Origin: Polyangiaceae bacterium
GTDB taxonomy: Bacteria; Myxococcota_A; Polyangia; Polyangiales; Polyangiaceae
Reading direction: 5' to 3'
Length of the DNA stretch: 53,391 bases
Assembly (NCBI GenBank): GCA_022842465.1
Contig: JALHPN010000034.1
Coordinates: 1-53,391, forward strand
The notes under the pieces were generated by a model. That model had not been told where the DNA came from and did not search any database. It saw only the letters and a program-made list of their open reading frames with translations. Shown here piece after piece: positions 49,812 through 53,391 of this stretch; positions within the stretch are counted from its first letter, which is position 1; each line of letters opens with the position of its first letter. The position numbers were made by a program, and so were the translations under genes.

Positions 49812-51097
49812 TGCACGTTCGTGAAGGACAGCCGGAGGACGCGGCCCAGCTCGAGCGTCTGCTCGGCGACGTCCCCGGGATGCCGGACCGGATCCGCGCA
49901 GCGGCGCGCGAATCGCTCCGCGAGGCGCTCGCGGGGCGCCGTTGCCTCGTCGCCGGACGACCGGACGAGCCGCCCGCGGCCTACCTCACCTTCGACCCCG
50001 TGCCTCTCGCGCGCTCCGCGACGGACATCGGGTGGCTCGTTCCGTCCCACGATCCGGGCGGAAAGCCGAAGGACGCGGTCGAGACGCTCGTCGCGGCGCT
50101 CCGAGACGGCCGCTTCGGCCCGAGCAGCATCGTCCGCTTCTCGTCCGGGCACTGGCAGCGCGGCGGCCTCGACGCGCACGTGCTGGACGCGGCGGGCATG
50201 GCGCGCGCCGGCGCCGTGGAGTCGTTCTTCGGGCGCGGCGACGACCTCGTCCTCTTCGTCGCGCGCCCGCCTCGGAGCGGCCTCTCGGCGTTCGATCCGA
50301 CGAGCGCCGCAGCGCTCTACGACGCCGCGTTCGCGTACCGCGACTTCGCGTTCGAGCGCGACTTCCTGCTCGCCTGCGCCGCCCGGTTCGGTACGCGCAA
50401 GGTCTTGCGCGCGGCGTCGTGGGGCTGCTGGACGGGCCGGCACCTCCTCGCCCTCGCCGACCGCGGGATCGACGCCGTCGGCATCGACGAGGCCTCGGAG
50501 GCGCTCGCGCTCGCCGACGCGACGTTCCGTGAAGACTGCGAAGGACCGAACGACGCCACGTGGGTCCTCGCGCGCCTCGACGAGCCCGTCGGCGAGCCGC
50601 AAGTGGACCTCTCGTTCGCGATGCTCTCCGCGGTGCACCGGGTCGGCAGCGCGGAGTCCATGGTGCGCCACCTCCGGAGCGTCGCCGCGCTCCTCGCTCC
50701 CGGCGGCGTGCACGTCATCGAGGCGACGCTCCCGGCCGATGCCACCCGCGAGGGCAACACGCAGACCGTGTGGACGGAGCGACGCGGCGACCTGGAGATA
50801 ACCTCGCGCTTTCGCATCCTCGTCGAGCGTCGCGCCCGCTCCGGCGCCGTCCCGACCGTGCTCGACGTCCGCTGCAAGCAGAGCGGAGACGAAGGCGTGC
50901 TCGGCTCCTTCCACCAGGAGGAGCTCTGGATCGTGCCCGACGAGGCGGGCTGGCGTGACCTCGTCGCCCGCGCGGGCGGGTTCGCGATCGCCGCGATCCT
51001 CGGGGACTTCCAGCTCGACGTCCGGTGGGACCAGGCGGGCGCCTGGCGCATGATCCTCGTCCTTCGGCGCACGGAGGACAGCACAGCGGAGCCATGA
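49808..51097 (+). CDS. GNAT-methyltransferase fusion protein
   Basis: ATG at 49808 overlaps the previous stop; a second ATG is the next codon. The 429-residue protein has an N-terminal half of about 150 residues with a GNAT-like opening (VREGQPEDAAQLERLL), a central IGWLVPSHDPGG strand-loop and a C-terminal GAVESFFGRGDDLVLFVARP. It then has a second half with a SAM-methyltransferase fold: ASWGCWTGRHLLALADRG (motif I region), GIDEASEALALADATF and LLAPGGVHVIEATLP. Fusions suggest one pathway acting on one intermediate. Either half could be inactive; the GNAT loop lacks a clear R/Q-x-x-G-x-G/A. Confidence 0.7.
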   Translation: MMHVREGQPEDAAQLERLLGDVPGMPDRIRAAARESLREALAGRRCLVAGRPDEPPAAYLTFDPVPLARSATDIGWLVPSHDPGGKPKDAVETLVAALRDGRFGPSSIVRFSSGHWQRGGLDAHVLDAAGMARAGAVESFFGRGDDLVLFVARPPRSGLSAFDPTSAAALYDAAFAYRDFAFERDFLLACAARFGTRKVLRAASWGCWTGRHLLALADRGIDAVGIDEASEALALADATFREDCEGPNDATWVLARLDEPVGEPQVDLSFAMLSAVHRVGSAESMVRHLRSVAALLAPGGVHVIEATLPADATREGNTQTVWTERRGDLEITSRFRILVERRARSGAVPTVLDVRCKQSGDEGVLGSFHQEELWIVPDEAGWRDLVARAGGFAIAAILGDFQLDVRWDQAGAWRMILVLRRTEDSTAEP

Positions 51098-51741
51098 AGA
51101 CGCAGAGCTTCGATCTCTTCCCGGTGCTCCTCCAGGTCTTCGACTTCGAAGACGACCCGGAGCTCAACGACGCGCTGCTCCACGCGGCGCGCACCGAGCC
51201 GGAGCTGCTCGTGTCGACGACGGGCAAGAGCGTCCTCGCCCGGAGAGATCCGTGGGTCGCGAAGCTCCGAGCCAGGTACGACGCCGCTATCAGCGCGTAC
51301 CTCGCGGACGCCTACCCGGGGCGCACCGAGCCGTTCGACCTCGAAGCCTACGTGTTCTTCAACTACACGAACGGCTCGTCGTTCACGCCGGTCCACGACC
51401 ACCTCGTCGAGGCCGACCTCGTCTGTATCTACTACGCGCTCGCGCCGGCGCGCGAAGAGCGACACGACACCTCGTACTACCGGATCGACGAAGGCGTCCT
51501 CGTCCTCCACGATCCCCGCGCGGACGCGCGCGTCGATCGTCGGCGTCCGGAGACGCGCGATCACTTCCGCGTGCATCCGCGCTCGAACCGCCTCGTCGTC
51601 CACCCGGCGCACGTCCGGCACTCGGTCACCCCCAGCTCCGGATTCGAGCGTCTCGCGGTCACGTGCGCGGTGGCGGTCGATCGCAAGGATCTCTTCGAGG
51701 GCTACGTGCGCTACCCGCTCGCCGCGTCCAAGCGCCCATGA
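51094..51741 (+). CDS. Fe(II)/2-oxoglutarate-dependent oxygenase-like protein
   Basis: ATG at 51094 gives 215 residues, overlapping both neighbours. The strand TPVHDHLVEADLVCIYYAL holds the putative first metal ligands, with His residues and an acidic residue, and the C-terminal strands carry a distal His in HPAHVRHSV and Arg in FERLAVT that would bind 2-oxoglutarate. The layout resembles the 2OG-FeII_Oxy_5 group of small oxygenases, which hydroxylate or desaturate small molecules. The exact HxD...H triad is not certain from sequence alone. In this operon it could tailor the product. Confidence 0.62.
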   Translation: MKTQSFDLFPVLLQVFDFEDDPELNDALLHAARTEPELLVSTTGKSVLARRDPWVAKLRARYDAAISAYLADAYPGRTEPFDLEAYVFFNYTNGSSFTPVHDHLVEADLVCIYYALAPAREERHDTSYYRIDEGVLVLHDPRADARVDRRRPETRDHFRVHPRSNRLVVHPAHVRHSVTPSSGFERLAVTCAVAVDRKDLFEGYVRYPLAASKRP

Positions 51742-53150
51742 GCCGCAGCGGGCGTGAGGACGCGTTCGCGGAGGGGTCGCTCGTCGCGCAGCTCCTGCGG
51801 ATCGCCGTGCCGCTGACGCTCAGTTCGAGCGTCCGCTACGGCGTCGATCTGTCGAACGCCTACTGGGTCGGCAAGCTCGGCGTGGTCTCGCTCTCGATCG
51901 TCACCGCGCTCGGGACCTTCATGTCTCTCTCGAAGATGTTCGGCGGCCTCACGAGCGCGGGCACCTCTGCCGTCGTCGGTCGCATGATGGGCGAGGGTCG
52001 GACGCGCGAGGCGGTGCGCGTCGCGCAGAAGGTCACGGCGGTCACGCTCGCGCTCGGCCTCCTCGTCGCCCTCCTCGCGCTCGCGGTGTCGCCGCTGGCG
52101 CTCGACGCCCTTCGCTTCGAGGGAGCGGCGCGCATCGACGCGACGCGGTACCTCTGGGTCCTCGTCGGGGGCCTGCCGGCGTCGTTCGGGATGATGAGCA
52201 TGAACGGCGTGCTCGTCGGCCTCGGGCGCCCCCGCGCGAGCATGGTGGCCAGCACGGCGGCGCTCGTCGTGGGCTTCGCGGTGACGCCCGTCATGCTGCG
52301 CGTCCTCGAAACGGGCGTCTGGGGCTCGGGCCTCGCGCAGGTCCTCGGAGACACGACCGGCTACCTCGTCGGGCTCTACGCGCTCACGTCGCACGCGCGG
52401 AGCGAAGGGGGAAGCCTCCCCTGGCGGAAGCGCTTCCAGAAGCTCCGCGAGCTCTGGCCGGTGGTGCGGATCGGGGGTCCGCTCACGGCGGACGCCGTCA
52501 TCCACGGCACGGTATGGTTCGGGCTCGTCGCGTTCCTGGCGCGCTACGGCAGCGAGTACGTCGCGGCGCAGGGCGCGGAGGAGAGGCTGACGCAGATCCT
52601 GAACCTCCCGACCGAGGGCATCGCTCCCGCGGCGGCGACGCTGGTGGGGTTCATGCTCGGCCGGGGCCGGCGGTCCGACGCCCTCAAGGTCGTCTGGCTC
52701 GCGCTCTCGATGGTCGCCGCGGTCGCGCTCGTCGGCGCGACGCTGCTGCGCCTCACGCCGGCCCCCGTCGTGGCGTGGCTCTGCAACGATCCCGGGTTCG
52801 TGAACGTCGGCGTCGAGATGCTCGCGATCGCGGCGTTCGGCCTCGTGTTCCTCGGCGCGCGCGACGTCATGGAGGCGAGCTTCGGCGGCATCGGCAACAC
52901 GGTCCCGCCCGTCGTGATCGGGCTCCTGGTCGCGCTCTCGCGCTTCCCCCTCGCTTGGCTCATCGCGGTGAAGCTCGGACGGGGCGGGCTCGGCGTCGCG
53001 TGGGCGGTCAACGGCTCGCTCGTCGTGCAGACGGTGCTCCTCGTCACGTGGTTCCTCGCCAGGTGGAGGCGCCTCGAGGCGAGGCCGATCGAGCACATTC
53101 CGCAGTCCATCGCGCCACCGGCGATGCCCGCGGGCGATCACGCCGCGTGA
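51738..53150 (+). CDS. MATE-family multidrug/toxin exporter
   Basis: The 470-residue protein has about twelve hydrophobic segments in two repeated halves, as in MATE transporters. LLRIAVPLTLSSSVRYGVD starts the first half with VGKLGVVSLS after it, and RIGGPLTADAVIHGTVWF the second, together with the QGAEERLTQILNLPTEGIAPAAATLVG pattern common in the NorM-like branch. These use Na+ or H+ gradients to expel small molecules. As the last gene of the operon it suggests the product is exported and may be toxic. A strong stem-loop follows. Confidence 0.9.
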   Translation: MSRSGREDAFAEGSLVAQLLRIAVPLTLSSSVRYGVDLSNAYWVGKLGVVSLSIVTALGTFMSLSKMFGGLTSAGTSAVVGRMMGEGRTREAVRVAQKVTAVTLALGLLVALLALAVSPLALDALRFEGAARIDATRYLWVLVGGLPASFGMMSMNGVLVGLGRPRASMVASTAALVVGFAVTPVMLRVLETGVWGSGLAQVLGDTTGYLVGLYALTSHARSEGGSLPWRKRFQKLRELWPVVRIGGPLTADAVIHGTVWFGLVAFLARYGSEYVAAQGAEERLTQILNLPTEGIAPAAATLVGFMLGRGRRSDALKVVWLALSMVAAVALVGATLLRLTPAPVVAWLCNDPGFVNVGVEMLAIAAFGLVFLGARDVMEASFGGIGNTVPPVVIGLLVALSRFPLAWLIAVKLGRGGLGVAWAVNGSLVVQTVLLVTWFLARWRRLEARPIEHIPQSIAPPAMPAGDHAA

Positions 53151-53178
53151 CGCGCTGCGGGTGCCAACCCGTTGCGCG
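53151..53178 (+). terminator. Stem-loop terminating the six-gene operon
   Basis: On the base after the MATE stop, CGCGC pairs with GCGCG, and after a T/T mismatch a G-U pair and CGGGT/ACCCG close around a GCCA loop, giving a stem of 11 pairs. No T-run follows. This marks a likely operon end before the new gene at 53219. Confidence 0.65.
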
Positions 53179-53218
53179 CGCGCTCGTGGTCGCGATACCG
53201 TCGAGGAGGGAGTGACGT

Positions 53219-53391
53219 GTGACGCCCACGAACTGCACGCGCTGCGGAGCCATCGTCGACCCGGTCGCGCTCGCTTGCCCGTTCTGCAAGACGACGACGC
53301 CGGCCGGCGTGGCGGCGCACCAGCGCGCCGAGCAACAACGCGCCTACGAGGCCGCGCACGCCGCGCACGCGAGCCAGCAGGAGGCCGGGGC
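53219..53391 (+). CDS. Zinc-ribbon protein, 5' part only
   Basis: GTG at 53219, preceded by GAGGAGGG 8 bases upstream, gives 57 visible residues before the window ends. Two Cys pairs, NCTRCGAIVDP and ACPFCKTT, form a zinc-ribbon pattern near the N-terminus. An Ala/His/Gln-rich stretch follows, which is probably a helix. The rest lies outside the window, so the role cannot be assigned; many such proteins add a membrane helix or a binding domain. Confidence 0.7.
   Translation, partial: MTPTNCTRCGAIVDPVALACPFCKTTTPAGVAAHQRAEQQRAYEAAHAAHASQQEAG

Noticed and set aside
1..53391. CRISPR arrays, tRNA or rRNA genes, insertion sequences, phage genes
   Set aside because: No spaced repeats, cloverleaf-type arms, rRNA-like stretches, transposases or integrases were found on reading both strands.

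Overview
The window is very GC-rich DNA coding on both strands with almost no gaps; no non-coding stretch reaches 300 bases. It looks like a chromosomal segment of a myxobacterium, most likely of the Polyangiales group (Labilithrix, Sorangium and Polyangium relatives). This is inferred from the GC content, more than a dozen predicted lipoproteins with low-complexity Asp/Ala/Gly/Pro/Ser linkers, a MYXO-CTERM-like tail on a trypsin-like protease, a Hanks-type Ser/Thr kinase and a bacterial serpin. I saw no rRNA, tRNA, CRISPR array, transposase, integrase or phage gene.

Layout. 1-9197: a partial lipoprotein, a SpoU rRNA/tRNA methyltransferase, a secreted S1 protease, a DUF362/DUF2064 pair, a small lipoprotein, a one-TM protein, a membrane dipeptidase, and an SDR/radical SAM pair. 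9388-13532: a three-gene polysaccharide export operon (TolC-like channel, coiled-coil adaptor, family 2 glycan synthase). 13538-25292: mostly cell-envelope proteins (lipoproteins, a metzincin-like metalloprotease, a serpin, an ABC exporter, a Ser/Thr kinase) and one apparently frameshifted small gene. 25414-36342: an aspartic-protease-like lipoprotein, a hipBA toxin-antitoxin module with a palindromic operator, membrane proteins, a thioredoxin-fused protein, a GuaB1-type IMPDH/GMP reductase and a Lys-rich DUF6496-like protein. 36418-43729: a CheR-like methyltransferase and a lipid-metabolism island (desaturase, eukaryote-like CDP-alcohol phosphotransferase, HAD phosphatase, carboxylesterase, cyclopropane-synthase-like methyltransferase). 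43737-46419: a GNAT / response regulator / histidine kinase operon. 46587-53150: a tightly coupled six-gene operon. 53219-end: a partial zinc-ribbon protein.

The most interesting part is the last operon. It has two distinct D-Ala-D-Ala-ligase-like ATP-grasp enzymes, a glycosyltransferase, a GNAT-methyltransferase fusion, an Fe(II)/2OG-oxygenase-like protein and a MATE exporter. Five of the six genes are linked by 4-bp start/stop overlaps, and a strong stem-loop follows the last stop. It looks like a compact pathway making and exporting a tailored amino-acid or peptide-type small molecule without NRPS or PKS genes. The product is unknown. The second notable system is the glycan synthase operon, which pairs a processive synthase with a TolC/HlyD-style export route.

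Functions are assigned from motifs and family resemblance read by eye; no database search was run. Several starts are uncertain and are marked so.
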